64,000 nucleotides of DNA, from positions 868,001 through 932,000 of the forward strand of contig CAVWPS010000002.1 of NCBI GenBank assembly GCA_963756975.1, given 5' to 3'. Source of the stretch: CAVRQM01 sp963756975. Lineage in GTDB: Bacteria > Pseudomonadota > Alphaproteobacteria > Acetobacterales > Acetobacteraceae. The notes beneath the pieces are model-generated. The model saw only the letters and a program-made list of their open reading frames with translations, searched no databases and was not told where the DNA came from. Position numbers and translations under genes: made by a program. Positions 40,193 through 50,038 of the stretch are shown piece by piece; positions within the stretch are counted from its first letter, which is position 1, and each line of letters begins with the position of its first letter.

Positions 40193-41619
40193 ATGCAACA
40201 GAGTCTCTTGATCGGCGGCCGGCTCGAAGCCGGCGGTGGCGAAGGCCAGCCGGTGCTCGACCCGCGCACGGGTGCGACGATCGCGACCATCGCCGAGGCC
40301 GATTTTTCGCAGATCGACCGCGCGGTCGACGCGGCGGCGGCGGCGTTCGAGACGCAATCCCGCACCACGCCCGCCGAACGCGCGACGGCCTTGCTGCGGC
40401 TCGCCGACCGGATCGAGGCGGATGCGGAGGCGATCGCCGACCTCGAATGCCGCAACACCGGCAAGCCGCGCCACGCGTTCCTGGCCGACGAGATCCCGGC
40501 CATCGCCGACTGCTTCCGCTTCTTCGCCGGTGCCTGCCGCACCGGCACCGGGCCGCTCGCGGGCGAGTACATGGCCGGCCACACATCGATGGTGCGGCGC
40601 GACCCGGTGGGCGTGATCGCGCAGGTCGCACCGTGGAACTACCCGCTGATGATGGCCGCCTGGAAGCTCGCGCCCGCACTGGCCGGCGGGCAACGCCGTC
40701 GTCATCAAGCCGTCCGAGCTGACGCCGCTCAGCCTGCTGCATCTCGCCCCGGTGTTCGCCGAGCTGTTCGCCCCCGGTGTCGTCAACATCGTCCACGGGC
40801 GTGGTGCGAGCGTCGGGCAGCGCCTGATCGACCATCCGCGCGTCGACATGATCGGCCTGACCGGGGACATCGGCACCGGCCGCAAGATGATCGAGGCCGC
40901 GAAAAGCTCGATCAAGCGCACGCACCTGGAGCTTGGCGGCAAAGCCCCGGTGATCGTGTTCGACGACGCCGATCTGGCGGCCGTGGTGGACGGGTTGCGC
41001 GCGTTCAGCTTCTACAACGCCGGCCAGGATTGCACCGCCGCGTGCCGCGTCTACGCCGGTGCCGGGATCTACGAGCGGCTGGTCGCCGACCTGTCCGGTG
41101 CGGCGGGATCGCTGCGCCACGGCCACGACGACGACACGCAGAACGAACTCGGCCCGCTCATTTCCGCCCGCCAGCAGCAGCGCGTCGCGGGCTTCGTCGA
41201 GCGCGCTTCGGCCCTGCCCCATGTCGAGATCGCCACCGGCGGTCGCGCTGGCGCGAATGGTTTCTACTACGAGCCGACGGTCGATCGCGGGCGCGCTGCA
41301 GGACGACGAGATCGTCCGCAAGGAGGTATTCGGGCCGGTGGTGACGATCACGCGGTTCACCGATGTCGAGCAGGCTGTCGGCTGGGCCAACGACAGCGAT
41401 TACGGCCTCGCGTCGTCGGTCTGGTCGCGCGACGTCGGCCGCGCGATGGCGACGGCATCGCGGCTGCGATACGGCTGCACCTGGGTCAACTGCCACTTCA
41501 TGCTGGTCAACGAGATGCCGCATGGCGGGCTGAAGCAATCGGGCTACGGCAAGGATTTGTCGGGGCTGTCGCTGGAGGATTACACGGTCGCGCGGCACGT
41601 GATGGTCAAGCACGGGTGA
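40193..41619 (+). CDS. Aminobutyraldehyde-type aldehyde dehydrogenase (two apparent frameshifts)
   Basis: NAD(P)-dependent aldehyde dehydrogenase, most like gamma-aminobutyraldehyde dehydrogenase (PatD/PuuC). Motifs are [19 protein letters not shown], the catalytic glutamate in [11 protein letters not shown] and the catalytic cysteine in [11 protein letters not shown] near residue 280. The frame breaks at 40688-40690 (GGG for GG; repair gives [12 protein letters not shown]) and at 41283 (an extra G; repair gives [13 protein letters not shown]). The product is about 474 residues, a normal length. It heads the polyamine importer operon and overlaps the ATPase GTG start. Confidence 0.87.
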
Positions 41620-42608
41620 GCACACCCGTCATCCGCATCGCGGGCGTGCGAAAGACGTTCGGCGCGGCGGTCGCGGTGGCGGATCTGAACCTCGAGATCG
41701 CGGCGGGCGAGTTCTTCACGTTCCTCGGCCCGTCGGGCTCCGGCAAGACGACGATGCTGCGGCTGATCGCGGGCTTCGAGCGGCCGGATGCGGGGCGGAT
41801 CGAGATCGACGGCGTCGATGTCGCGCGCATGCCGCCGCACATGCGCGACGTGAACACGGTGTTTCAGGACTACGCGCTGTTCCCGCATATGAGCCTGCGC
41901 GAGAACGTCGGCTACGGCCTGCGCGCGCGACGGCTGCCGGACGCGGAGGTCGCGGCCCGCGTGACCGATGCGCTGGCGATGGTGCGGCTGTCCGAATACG
42001 GCGCACGGCGGCCGGGACAGCTTTCCGGCGGGCAGCGGCAGCGAGTCGCATTGGCGAGGGCGCTGGTGAATCGTCCGCGCGTGCTGCTGCTCGACGAGCC
42101 GCTCGGCGCACTCGATCTGCAGTTGCGCCACCAGATGCAGATCGAGCTGAAATCGATGCAGCAGGCGACCGGGATCACGTTCCTCTATGTCACGCACGAC
42201 CAGGAGGAGGCGCTGACGATGAGCGACCGGGTCGCCGTGTTCAACCACGGGCGCATCGAGCAGATCGGCACGCCGTACGAACTGTACGAGCACCCGGCGA
42301 GCGCGTTCGTCGCAGGCTTCATCGGCGTCAGCAACCTGCTGCGACGGGGCGGCCGGACGATGGTGCTGCGGCCGGAAAAGGTGATGCTGAGCGAGGACGC
42401 GCCGGATAGTGAGCCGGGCATCGTGCGCACCGTCAGCTATCTCGGCATGTTCACCCGCTACGGCGTCGAACTCGCGGACGGCACGACGCTCGCGGTCGTC
42501 GAACAGAACGCGGCGGCGCGGCCGGACGGGTCGCGCTGGAAGCCGGGGATGGCCGTGCGTGCCGGATGGCGGCAGGACGCAGTCAGCGTTCTGACAACAG
42601 GGGAGTGA
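41616..42608 (+). CDS. Polyamine ABC transporter ATP-binding protein (PotA-like)
   Basis: A 330-residue ATPase. Walker A is GPSGSGKTT near residue 38, the Q-loop is [13 protein letters not shown], the signature is [15 protein letters not shown], Walker B is [12 protein letters not shown] and the H-loop is [14 protein letters not shown] shortened C-terminal TOBE-type domain ([22 protein letters not shown]) is typical of PotA and PotG. It begins with GTG overlapping the dehydrogenase stop. The genes for its binding protein and two permeases follow. Confidence 0.93.
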   Translation: MSTPVIRIAGVRKTFGAAVAVADLNLEIAAGEFFTFLGPSGSGKTTMLRLIAGFERPDAGRIEIDGVDVARMPPHMRDVNTVFQDYALFPHMSLRENVGYGLRARRLPDAEVAARVTDALAMVRLSEYGARRPGQLSGGQRQRVALARALVNRPRVLLLDEPLGALDLQLRHQMQIELKSMQQATGITFLYVTHDQEEALTMSDRVAVFNHGRIEQIGTPYELYEHPASAFVAGFIGVSNLLRRGGRTMVLRPEKVMLSEDAPDSEPGIVRTVSYLGMFTRYGVELADGTTLAVVEQNAAARPDGSRWKPGMAVRAGWRQDAVSVLTTGE

Positions 42609-42613
42609 CGACG

Positions 42614-43753
42614 ATGCGGACATTTTTGATGGCGGGTGCGGCGCTGCTGGCGGCGATGCCGGCGTATGCGGCCGACCCATCGCTGGCGCAGGCGATCGGC
42701 AAGGGTGAAGGCGCGCTCAACGTCGTTGCCTGGGAGGGTTACGCCGCCGACGACTGGGTCAAGCCGTTCGAGGCGGCGACCGGATGCATGGTGAACCGCA
42801 AATACGCCGGCAGCAGCGACGAGATGGTGGCATTGATGCGGCAGGGCGGCGGCGCGCAATACGACGTGGTCTCGGCATCGGGCGACGCGACGCTGCGGCT
42901 GATCTACGGCAAGAACGTGCAGCCGATCAACATGTCGCTCGTCCCGAACTCGAAGGATTTCATCCCCGACCTGCAGGCGCCGGGCTTCAACACCATCAAC
43001 GGCGTGCATTACGGCGTGTCGTACGAGTGGGGGCCGAACGTCCTGCTGTATCAGACCGACAAGGTGAAGCCGGCGCCGACGTCGTGGTCGTCGATCTACG
43101 ACAAGGCGTATTCGGGTCTGGTCACCGTGCCCGATAATCCGATCCAGATCGCGGACGCGGCGCTGTATCTGTCGCGGACGCAACCGGCACTCGGCATTAC
43201 CGACCCGTACGAGCTGAACCAGAAGCAGATGGACGCGGCGGTCGCGTTGCTGAAGCAGCAGCGGCCGCTGATCAAGAAATACTGGGCGCTCGCATCCGAT
43301 CAGGTCGACCTCTACAAGAACGGCGACGCGGTGATCGGGGCCGCGTGGCCGTATCAGACGATCACGCTGCAGCAGGCCAAGGTGCCGGTCGCGGACACGC
43401 TGCCGACCGAGGGTGCGACCGGCTGGGCCGATAGCTGGATGATCTCGGCGAAGTCCCCGCATCGCAACTGCGCCTACGAGTGGATCAATTACGTGACCGC
43501 GCCGAAGGTGCAGGCGCAGCAGGCGCTGGCGTTCGGCGAGACGCCGGCCAACACCAAGGCGTGTCCGGAGATGAACACGCTGCAGGCCGGATCGTGCACG
43601 CAGTACCACGCCGACGCGGATGCGAGCTATTTCAAGAAGATCGACTTCTGGAAGACGCCGCGCAAGCAGTGCGGCAAGGGCGTCAACGGCGGCGGCGACA
43701 CCTGCCTCGATTACGGTGCGTGGCAGAAGGCTTGGCAGGAGATCAAGGGCTGA
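42614..43753 (+). CDS. Spermidine/putrescine-type substrate-binding protein
   Basis: A 379-residue periplasmic protein with signal peptide MRTFLMAGAALLAAMPAYA-AD. The mature part has LNVVAWEGYAADDWVKPFE, as in PotD/PotF relatives, and YDVVSASGDATLRL. It has several cysteines towards the C-terminus (ACPEMN, GSCTQYH, KQCGKG, DTCLDY) that could form disulfides. A GGGAGTG ribosome-binding site precedes the ATG at 42614. The ligand is inferred from the catabolic genes in the same operon. Confidence 0.9.
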   Translation: MRTFLMAGAALLAAMPAYAADPSLAQAIGKGEGALNVVAWEGYAADDWVKPFEAATGCMVNRKYAGSSDEMVALMRQGGGAQYDVVSASGDATLRLIYGKNVQPINMSLVPNSKDFIPDLQAPGFNTINGVHYGVSYEWGPNVLLYQTDKVKPAPTSWSSIYDKAYSGLVTVPDNPIQIADAALYLSRTQPALGITDPYELNQKQMDAAVALLKQQRPLIKKYWALASDQVDLYKNGDAVIGAAWPYQTITLQQAKVPVADTLPTEGATGWADSWMISAKSPHRNCAYEWINYVTAPKVQAQQALAFGETPANTKACPEMNTLQAGSCTQYHADADASYFKKIDFWKTPRKQCGKGVNGGGDTCLDYGAWQKAWQEIKG

Positions 43754-43773
43754 GCACGCGCGTTTCGCGATTG

Positions 43774-44622
43774 ATGTGGGCGCGGCCGTCGATCACGACG
43801 GCCGCGTTTCTGTCCGGCCCGGCGATCTGGTTCGTCGGGCTGTACCTCGCGGCGTTGGCGGCGATGTTCGTCTCCGCGTTCTGGCGCGTCGACGATCTGA
43901 GCGGCGAGATCATCCCCGATTGGTCGTTCGACAACTTCGTCGAAATCGCGACCAGCGCCATCTACCGCACGATCGCCTGGCGCACGGTCGCGATCGCGGC
44001 CGCGGTGACGATCACCGACGCGCTGCTCGCCTTCCCGTTCGCCTGGTTCATGGCGCGCCACGCAAGCCCGCGCATGCGGACCGCGCTGACGGCGGCGGTG
44101 ATGATCCCGCTATGGTCGAGCTATCTCGCGCGGGTCTACGCGTGGCGGTTGATCCTCGCCCATGACGGCATCCTGAACTGGACCCTTGCCCGCATCGGGC
44201 TGTCCGGCGTGTCCATCGCCTACTCGAATTGGGCGATGTGGATCGTGTTCAGCTATCTCTGGCTGCCGTTCATGATCTTGCCTGTGTACGCGGCACTCGA
44301 GCGCATTCCGACGTCGCTGCTGGAAGCCTCCGCCGACCTCGGCGCCGGGGCCGCGCGCACGATCAGGCGTGTCGTGTTGCCGCTCGCCCTGCCCGGCTTG
44401 GCGGCGGGGTCGATCTTCACCTTCTCGCTGACACTCGGCGATTACGTCTCGCCGATGCTGGTCGGCGGTCCGGGCTCGGACTTCATCGGCAACGTCGTCT
44501 ATTCGAACGTCGGCGTGTCCAACAACATCCCCTTCGCCGCCGCCTACGCGACGCTGCCGCTGATCGTCATGGCGCTGTACCTGTTCGCGGCCCGCGCGGC
44601 CGGGGCGTTCCGGGCGCTATGA
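43774..44622 (+). CDS. Polyamine ABC transporter permease (PotB-like)
   Basis: A 282-residue inner-membrane permease with six spans (first AAFLSGPAIWFVGLYLAALA). The EAA loop is TSLLEASADLGAGAARTIRR near residue 185, ending in VVLPLALPGL. I chose the ATG at 43774, 20 bases after the binding-protein stop. The end overlaps the next permease by ATGA. Confidence 0.92.
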   Translation: MWARPSITTAAFLSGPAIWFVGLYLAALAAMFVSAFWRVDDLSGEIIPDWSFDNFVEIATSAIYRTIAWRTVAIAAAVTITDALLAFPFAWFMARHASPRMRTALTAAVMIPLWSSYLARVYAWRLILAHDGILNWTLARIGLSGVSIAYSNWAMWIVFSYLWLPFMILPVYAALERIPTSLLEASADLGAGAARTIRRVVLPLALPGLAAGSIFTFSLTLGDYVSPMLVGGPGSDFIGNVVYSNVGVSNNIPFAAAYATLPLIVMALYLFAARAAGAFRAL

Positions 44623-45401
44623 GCCGCATCGTCCTCGGGGGCGTGGTGATCGCGATCCTGCTGTTCCTCTTCGCGCCGATCGCGATCATCGCGCTGTACG
44701 CGTTCTCGGCGAGCAACATCCAGGGCTGGCCGATCGCCGCGTTCTCGCTGCACTGGTTCGCCGCCACCTGGGCCGACGAGGAGGTGCGCTCGGCACTGCT
44801 GCTCTCGGTCGAACTCGCGATGCTGGCCACGATCTGCGCCGTGGTGCTCGGCACGCTGACCGCACTCGCCGTGCACCGGATGCGCGCGGCGGGGCGGGAG
44901 ATGGTGCAGTTCGCCGTCGTGCTGCCGATCGCACTTCCCGGCGTGCTGACGGGCATGGCGATGGCATCCTATTTCGCGTTCTGGAACGTCCCGCTGTCGT
45001 TCTGGACGATCGTCGCCGGGCATACGACGTTCTGCGTCGTGATCGTCTACAACAACGTCATCGCGCGATTGCGCCGGCTGCCCGGATCATGGGCGGAGGC
45101 ATCGGCCGACCTCGGCGCCGGCCCGTTTCGCACGTTCCGCCTCATCACGTGGCCGATGCTGGCCAGCGCGGTCGGGGCGGGCGCATTGCTGAGTTTCGCG
45201 CTGTCGTTCGACGAGGTGATCGTGACGACGTTCACCGCCGGCGCGCAGACGACGCTGCCGTTGTGGATTTTCGGCGCGATCCGGCTCGGGCAACATCTGC
45301 CGGAGGTCAATGTGATCGTGCTGGTCGTGATCGTGCTCACCGCCGTGCCCGTGATTCTGGCACAGCGCGCGATGGGCAACGCCGGAACGCTGCACCGATA
45401 A
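44619..45401 (+). CDS. Polyamine ABC transporter permease (PotC-like)
   Basis: A 260-residue inner-membrane permease. The first span is IVLGGVVIAILLFLFAPIAI. The EAA motif is GSWAEASADLGAGPFRTFRL near residue 150, and the family segment LSFDEVIVTTFTAGAQTTLP follows. It pairs with the PotB-like protein. The amine oxidase gene starts 13 bases after the stop. Confidence 0.93.
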   Translation: MSRIVLGGVVIAILLFLFAPIAIIALYAFSASNIQGWPIAAFSLHWFAATWADEEVRSALLLSVELAMLATICAVVLGTLTALAVHRMRAAGREMVQFAVVLPIALPGVLTGMAMASYFAFWNVPLSFWTIVAGHTTFCVVIVYNNVIARLRRLPGSWAEASADLGAGPFRTFRLITWPMLASAVGAGALLSFALSFDEVIVTTFTAGAQTTLPLWIFGAIRLGQHLPEVNVIVLVVIVLTAVPVILAQRAMGNAGTLHR

Positions 45402-45414
45402 GAAGGGGGAAGAG

Positions 45415-46938
45415 ATGCCTAGAACACCGCTGTATTCCGCACTGCGCCACATCGCCCGGAAAACCGCGCGCGAGCAGGGACCGACGATCGGCCGACGCGC
45501 CGTGCTCGGCGGCGTCGGTGCCGCTGTCGCCGTCGCCGCACTGCCCGCGCGCGCCGCGACACCCGGCGCACGGGTCGCGGTGGTCGGCGCGGGTCTGGCC
45601 GGATTATCGGCCACCTGGGCGCTGAAGCAGGCGGGGGTCGACGCGACATTGTTCGAGGGCAACACGCGGCTCGGCGGACGGTGCTGGACGGTCCGCCACG
45701 AATTCGCGCCGCAGATCGCCGAGCACGGCGGGGAGTTCATCGATACCGGCCACCACGCCATCCGGGCACTGGCGGCCGAACTCGGCCTGCATCTCGACGA
45801 CGTTGTCGCGGCACAGCCCGAGGGCACGCACGCGCTGTACTGGTTCGACGGCGTCCCGTACAGCGTCGCCGATGCCGCGCGCGATTACGAGGCGGTGTAT
45901 CCGGTCGTGCAGCGCCAAAACACCTCGCTCGGCAGCAACGTGAGCTACCGCGACCCGACCGAAGCCGCCATCGCACTCGACGCGATCACCGTCGCGCAGT
46001 GGATCGAGCGTTACGTGCCCGGCGGACGCGCCAGCAAGTTCGGCCGGCTGGTCACCGACGCGGTGGTCGAGGAGCTGGCGGCCGACACCGAACAGCTCTC
46101 GGCGATCAACGTCATCTTCCTGTTCGCACCCGACCCGCGCGACAAATTCGACCTGTATTACACCGGGTCCGACCAGCGTTTCCATGTGCACGGCGGCAAC
46201 GACCAGATCGTCTCGCTGCTGGCCCAAAAGCTCGACGGACAGATCGAGACCGGCATCGCGCTCGACGCGGTGACGCGCCTGCCGGACGGCACGGTGCGGC
46301 TCGGCTTCTCGCGCAATTCCGTCACGACCGAGCGTGTGTTCGACCGGGTGATCCTCGCCCTGCCCTTCTCCGTCATGCGCCGCTCGGTCGACTATTCCCG
46401 CGCCGGGTTCCGGCCGCTGAAGCAGCGCGCCATCGAGCAGCTTCGTATGGGGCACAGCGTCAAATTCCAGCTGCAATTCAAGCGGCGTGTCTGGAATGCG
46501 CTCGGCTGCGACGGCGAGATCCGCCTTCAATCGCCGCTGTTCCAGACGACATGGGAGCCGACGCGCGGCCAAGCGGGACCGGACGCGGTACTGAATTTCT
46601 GGTCCGGCGGATCGCAGGCCGATCGCTCCGGAAAACTCGATCCCGCGCTGCTCGCACAGCGCTGCCTCGCGGACGCGGAAGTGCTGCTGCCCGGATTGCG
46701 GCAGGCGTGGACAGGGCGGATGACGCGCGACGCATGGGCCTACAACCCGTGGTCGCTCGGGTCCTACGTCTACCCGCCGCTCGGCTACCTGACGCAAGTC
46801 ATGGGCGTCGAGCCGCAACCGGAGGGCAACTGCTTCTTCGCCGGCGAGCACACGTATGTGCAGCAGACCGGCTACCTCAACTCCGGTGTGGCGAGCGGGC
46901 AGCGGGCGGCGAAGCAGTTGCTGGCGTCGCTCACGTGA
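45415..46938 (+). CDS. Tat-exported FAD-dependent amine oxidase
   Basis: A 507-residue flavin monoamine/polyamine oxidase. A twin-arginine-type leader is present near residues 26-42 (GRRAVLGGVGAAVAVAALPARA), so the enzyme is probably periplasmic. The FAD motif is VAVVGAGLAGLSATWALKQ, with GNTRLGGRCWTVR after it. The C-terminal FAD segment is CFFAGEHTYVQQTGYLNSGV. It likely oxidises polyamines or other amines to aldehydes, which fits the dehydrogenase at the head of the operon. A periplasmic oxidase beside an importer is slightly unexpected. Confidence 0.9.
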   Translation: MPRTPLYSALRHIARKTAREQGPTIGRRAVLGGVGAAVAVAALPARAATPGARVAVVGAGLAGLSATWALKQAGVDATLFEGNTRLGGRCWTVRHEFAPQIAEHGGEFIDTGHHAIRALAAELGLHLDDVVAAQPEGTHALYWFDGVPYSVADAARDYEAVYPVVQRQNTSLGSNVSYRDPTEAAIALDAITVAQWIERYVPGGRASKFGRLVTDAVVEELAADTEQLSAINVIFLFAPDPRDKFDLYYTGSDQRFHVHGGNDQIVSLLAQKLDGQIETGIALDAVTRLPDGTVRLGFSRNSVTTERVFDRVILALPFSVMRRSVDYSRAGFRPLKQRAIEQLRMGHSVKFQLQFKRRVWNALGCDGEIRLQSPLFQTTWEPTRGQAGPDAVLNFWSGGSQADRSGKLDPALLAQRCLADAEVLLPGLRQAWTGRMTRDAWAYNPWSLGSYVYPPLGYLTQVMGVEPQPEGNCFFAGEHTYVQQTGYLNSGVASGQRAAKQLLASLT

Positions 46939-48186
46939 TGCGCCGCGAACCGATCGTGATGGCGTGCACGTGCGAGATCGCGGGCCGGGTGCGCGGCAAG
47001 GGGTTCCCCGCATCCGACCTCGCCAAACGCATGATCAAGGGCGTCGGCTGGATCCCGACCAACACGATGATGTCCGCCCTCGGCCCGATCGCGGACTCGC
47101 CGTTCGGCGCACTCGACGACCTGATCCTGGTGCCGGACCCGGCGGCCGAGGTGCATGTCGAGTTCGATGACGTGGACGAGTGGTTCTTCCTGTCCGATTT
47201 GCGCCACACCGATGGCCGGCCCTGGATGGGCTGCCCGCGCGAGCTGTTGCGCCGGGCGTTGCGCGACCTGCACGACGCGGCGGGTGTCGAGCTGGTCGCC
47301 GCGTTCGAGCACGAGTTCGTCTACGACGGTGTCGAGGACCGGCCGGGCGCGCCGTACAGCCTCGACGCATACCGGCGGCAGGGCGTGTTCGGCTCGGCGC
47401 TGCTGGCGGCGATGCGGCAGGCGGGCGTGACACCGGACAGCTTCCTGCCGGAGTTCGCACCGCGCCAGTATCGAGGTGACGTGCGCGCCCGCGACCGGCC
47501 TGCGCGCGGCGGACGACGCGGTGATCGTGCGGGAGATGGCGCGCGCGGTCGCGCACCGGCTCGGGCATCGCGCGATCTTCTCGCCGATCCTCGATCCGGA
47601 CGGCGTCGGCAACGGCGTGCACATCCACATGTCGTTCGCCGGCGGCGCGATGCACGATGCGAGCGACAAACTGCAACTATCGCGGATCGGGCGCGCGTTC
47701 CTCGGCGGCATCGTCCACCACATGCCCGCACTGTGCGCGATCACCGCCCCCTGCCCCGTCTCGTATATCCGGCTGCGGCCGAACCGCTGGGCACCGGTGG
47801 AAGCGCGGCTCGCCAACCAGGATCGTGGGGCGGCGATCCGCATTTGCCCGGTCCTGACCGGCGGCGACCACGAGTCTCGGGCGGCGCAATTCAACGTCGA
47901 GTATCGCCCGGCCGACGCGACGGCGAGCCCGTATCTGGCGCTCGCGGCAATCGTGTTCGCGGGTGTGGACGGGATCGTGCGCAACCGCGCGCTGACCGAC
48001 GACGCGCATCCGCTGCCGGCCTCGCTCGGTGCCGCGCTCGATCTGCTGGAAGCGACCGAGGCGGCCAGCGCGTGGTTTCCGGACGGCTATCTGGACGCGT
48101 ATCTGCGCCATAAGCGGGCCGAGATCGGTATGGTCGCGAAGCTCGACGACGCGCAGCGATGCGCGCTCTATTCCGAAGCTTATTGA
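46938..48186 (+). CDS. Glutamine-synthetase-family ligase, gamma-glutamyl-amine type (one apparent frameshift)
   Basis: A member of the glutamine synthetase fold and a likely gamma-glutamylpolyamine synthetase by context. The beta-grasp domain covers about residues 1-100. The catalytic domain has AAFEHEFVYDG (metal ligand glutamate), GNGVHIHMSF with the metal-binding histidine, and RLRPNRWAP. The frame breaks at 47472, where CAGTATCGAGG should be CAGTATGAGG. Repair joins EFAPRQY to EVTCAPATGL. The product is about 415 residues. The ATG overlaps the oxidase stop (TGATG). Confidence 0.85.
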
Positions 48187-48196
48187 GGAGTTCCCG

Positions 48197-48859
48197 ATGG
48201 CCGACCCGACGACGCGCGACATCCCGGTCGAGATCGCGCACACGACGCTGCTCTATATCGACGTGCAGAATTTCTGCGCGACGGAGCGCGGCGGCGAGTG
48301 GGCCGGCATGGACCCGGCGGACATCGAGGCGAAATACGGCTGGTTTTTCCGCGAGATGCGCGAGCGGACCGTTCCCGCGATGCAGCGCCTGCAACGCGGC
48401 TGCCGCGCCGCCGGTGTCGAGGTCATGTACACCGTCATCCGCAACCTGACGCGCGACGGGCGCGACCGGAGCCTCGATTACAAGATCACCGGCTTCAACG
48501 TGCCGCCCGACAGCTGGGACGGCCAGGTGATCGACGAGCTGCGGCCGGCCGAGGACGAGATTGTCCTGCCGAAGACGTCGTCGAACGTCTTCATCTCGAC
48601 GCACATCGACTACATCCTGCGCAATCTCGGCACGAGATACCTGATGATCGCCGGCAACGTGACCGACCAGTGCATCGAGGGCGCGGTGCGCGACGGCTGC
48701 GACCTCGGCTATTATGTGACGCTGGTGACCGACGCGTGCTGCACGTATTCGCAGGAGCGGCACGACAACTCTTTACGCGCCATCAAGGGATATTGCCGGC
48801 AGCGCACGACCGACGCGATGCTGCGTGAGATCGGGCAGTCGGCGCACGCAACGTCGTGA
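48197..48859 (+). CDS. Isochorismatase-fold cysteine hydrolase
   Basis: A 220-residue alpha/beta hydrolase of the isochorismatase-like family. The catalytic triad is visible as aspartate in LLYIDVQNFC near residue 21, lysine in VLPKTSSNVF and cysteine in NVTDQCIEGAVRDG near residue 158. Relatives hydrolyse ureidoacrylate, N-carbamoyl compounds or nicotinamide. It is the last gene of the polyamine operon, 10 bases behind the ligase gene, so an amide product of that pathway is a likely substrate. Confidence 0.9.
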   Translation: MADPTTRDIPVEIAHTTLLYIDVQNFCATERGGEWAGMDPADIEAKYGWFFREMRERTVPAMQRLQRGCRAAGVEVMYTVIRNLTRDGRDRSLDYKITGFNVPPDSWDGQVIDELRPAEDEIVLPKTSSNVFISTHIDYILRNLGTRYLMIAGNVTDQCIEGAVRDGCDLGYYVTLVTDACCTYSQERHDNSLRAIKGYCRQRTTDAMLREIGQSAHATS

Positions 48860-48863
48860 GTCG

Positions 48864-48974
48864 TCAGCCGCGGTGCCAGACGTGGCCGGAACCGCCCTGC
48901 ACCGTGTCGGCGTCGACCCGCTCGAACGTGTCCGTCTGATCAGTTCGATCAGGACCGACCGTCGGCAACGTCAC
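48864..48974 (-). CDS. Candidate 36-residue ORF coupled to the upstream gene
   Basis: A short frame starting GTG at 48974 and ending QGGSGHVWHRG. Its GTG overlaps the TGA of the upstream 343-residue gene (GTGA), the coupling style used throughout this window. It may be a real small gene. Alternatively, it may be the true C-terminus of the upstream protein separated by one more single-base error. Evidence is only positional. Confidence 0.3.
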   Translation of the reverse strand: MTLPTVGPDRTDQTDTFERVDADTVQGGSGHVWHRG

Positions 48975-50002
48975 CATCGATATGTCAAGCCTACAGGCCG
49001 ATCGGGAAAAACCGTCTCCTCGGGAGGGAGATCGGCAATCGCGCGCCGTACGTCGGCAACCCGCAATTTCGTCCAGCCGGTCGCATCGAGGACGTGTAGC
49101 GTATCGCCCTGCCCTTGCACGAGCAGCGAGCGATCCCGCGTCAGCTTCGCCATTGTCAACTGCCCGATCGGAACGGCTTTGGCGTCGCCGTCGTCGAGGC
49201 GAACGAGCGCGATGCGCCCCGCATCTTCGTCGTAGCCGCCCGCGAGCAACATGTGGTCCGCGTCGATCGCGAGCGCCCTCACGCCTGTCAGTCGGTTCGT
49301 CCAAGACAAGACAGAGTCGTTTTCGATGCGCGCGATCGCGTTGCTCGGGTATGGGCACGACCAGAGTGTGTTTTCGACCAATGTCATCGCCTCGCTATCC
49401 GTGATCGACATGGTTGGTTCAGCCGCGTTGAACGACCAAAGCAGCGTCCCGTCCAGGGCAAATCGCGCGATGCCGGCCGATGCGATTGGCCGCGCCCCGG
49501 TCGCGTCGGCATCGCCGCAGGTGCCCTCGTCAAACCACCCGACCCAGACGGAGCCGTCCGGCGCGCACCTGATGTGCTCGATGGCATCGCCCAGACGGAT
49601 CGCGCCGGTCAGGACACCCTCCGGCGTGAACAGTCGGCCGTTTGCAACGGTGTTGTCGGAGCCAGCCGCGGCGACCAGCCAACGTCCGTCGGCGAGCCGG
49701 TCGAACGTCGGAAAAGGGCCGAGCTCGACCTCGACCGGCTCCGTTTCGAACCGGCCGTCGAAACTCGATAGCCTTCCCTTACCGCCCCAAAGATCCAAGT
49801 ATGGTCGGCGGGTCTCGACAGGCTGAGCCAACCAGGTGCGTCTCTCGGCGACGATGTCTCGTTCGGCACGCAGGAAGCCGAGCGAACCGTCCATCAACAG
49901 GTGATGCCGGCACTCGAACCAGTTCGGCGGCGTTGAGGGAACAGCGATGGTTTCGCCGTAGTCCGATGCGTCGATCATGAGTTCAGGCGACCATCGCGCC
50001 AA
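48971..50002 (-). CDS. Hypothetical protein, possible beta-propeller
   Basis: A 343-residue protein that I do not recognise. It has repeated strand-turn units of the kind RLADGRWLVAAAG, CAPDGSVWVGWFD, GIARFALDGTLLWSF and AIDADHMLLAGGYDED, spaced about 40-50 residues apart. This suggests a beta-propeller of the NHL or quinoprotein type. No signal peptide is visible. The start may instead be the ATG at 49978 (MIDASDYGET). It stands alone on the minus strand between the polyamine and amidase operons. Codon use looks slightly less GC-rich than that of its neighbours. Confidence 0.65.
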   Translation of the reverse strand: MARWSPELMIDASDYGETIAVPSTPPNWFECRHHLLMDGSLGFLRAERDIVAERRTWLAQPVETRRPYLDLWGGKGRLSSFDGRFETEPVEVELGPFPTFDRLADGRWLVAAAGSDNTVANGRLFTPEGVLTGAIRLGDAIEHIRCAPDGSVWVGWFDEGTCGDADATGARPIASAGIARFALDGTLLWSFNAAEPTMSITDSEAMTLVENTLWSCPYPSNAIARIENDSVLSWTNRLTGVRALAIDADHMLLAGGYDEDAGRIALVRLDDGDAKAVPIGQLTMAKLTRDRSLLVQGQGDTLHVLDATGWTKLRVADVRRAIADLPPEETVFPDRPVGLTYRW

Positions 50003-50038
50003 GGCGAACGCAACATTATTTCTCGCGACAGCGCGTTG

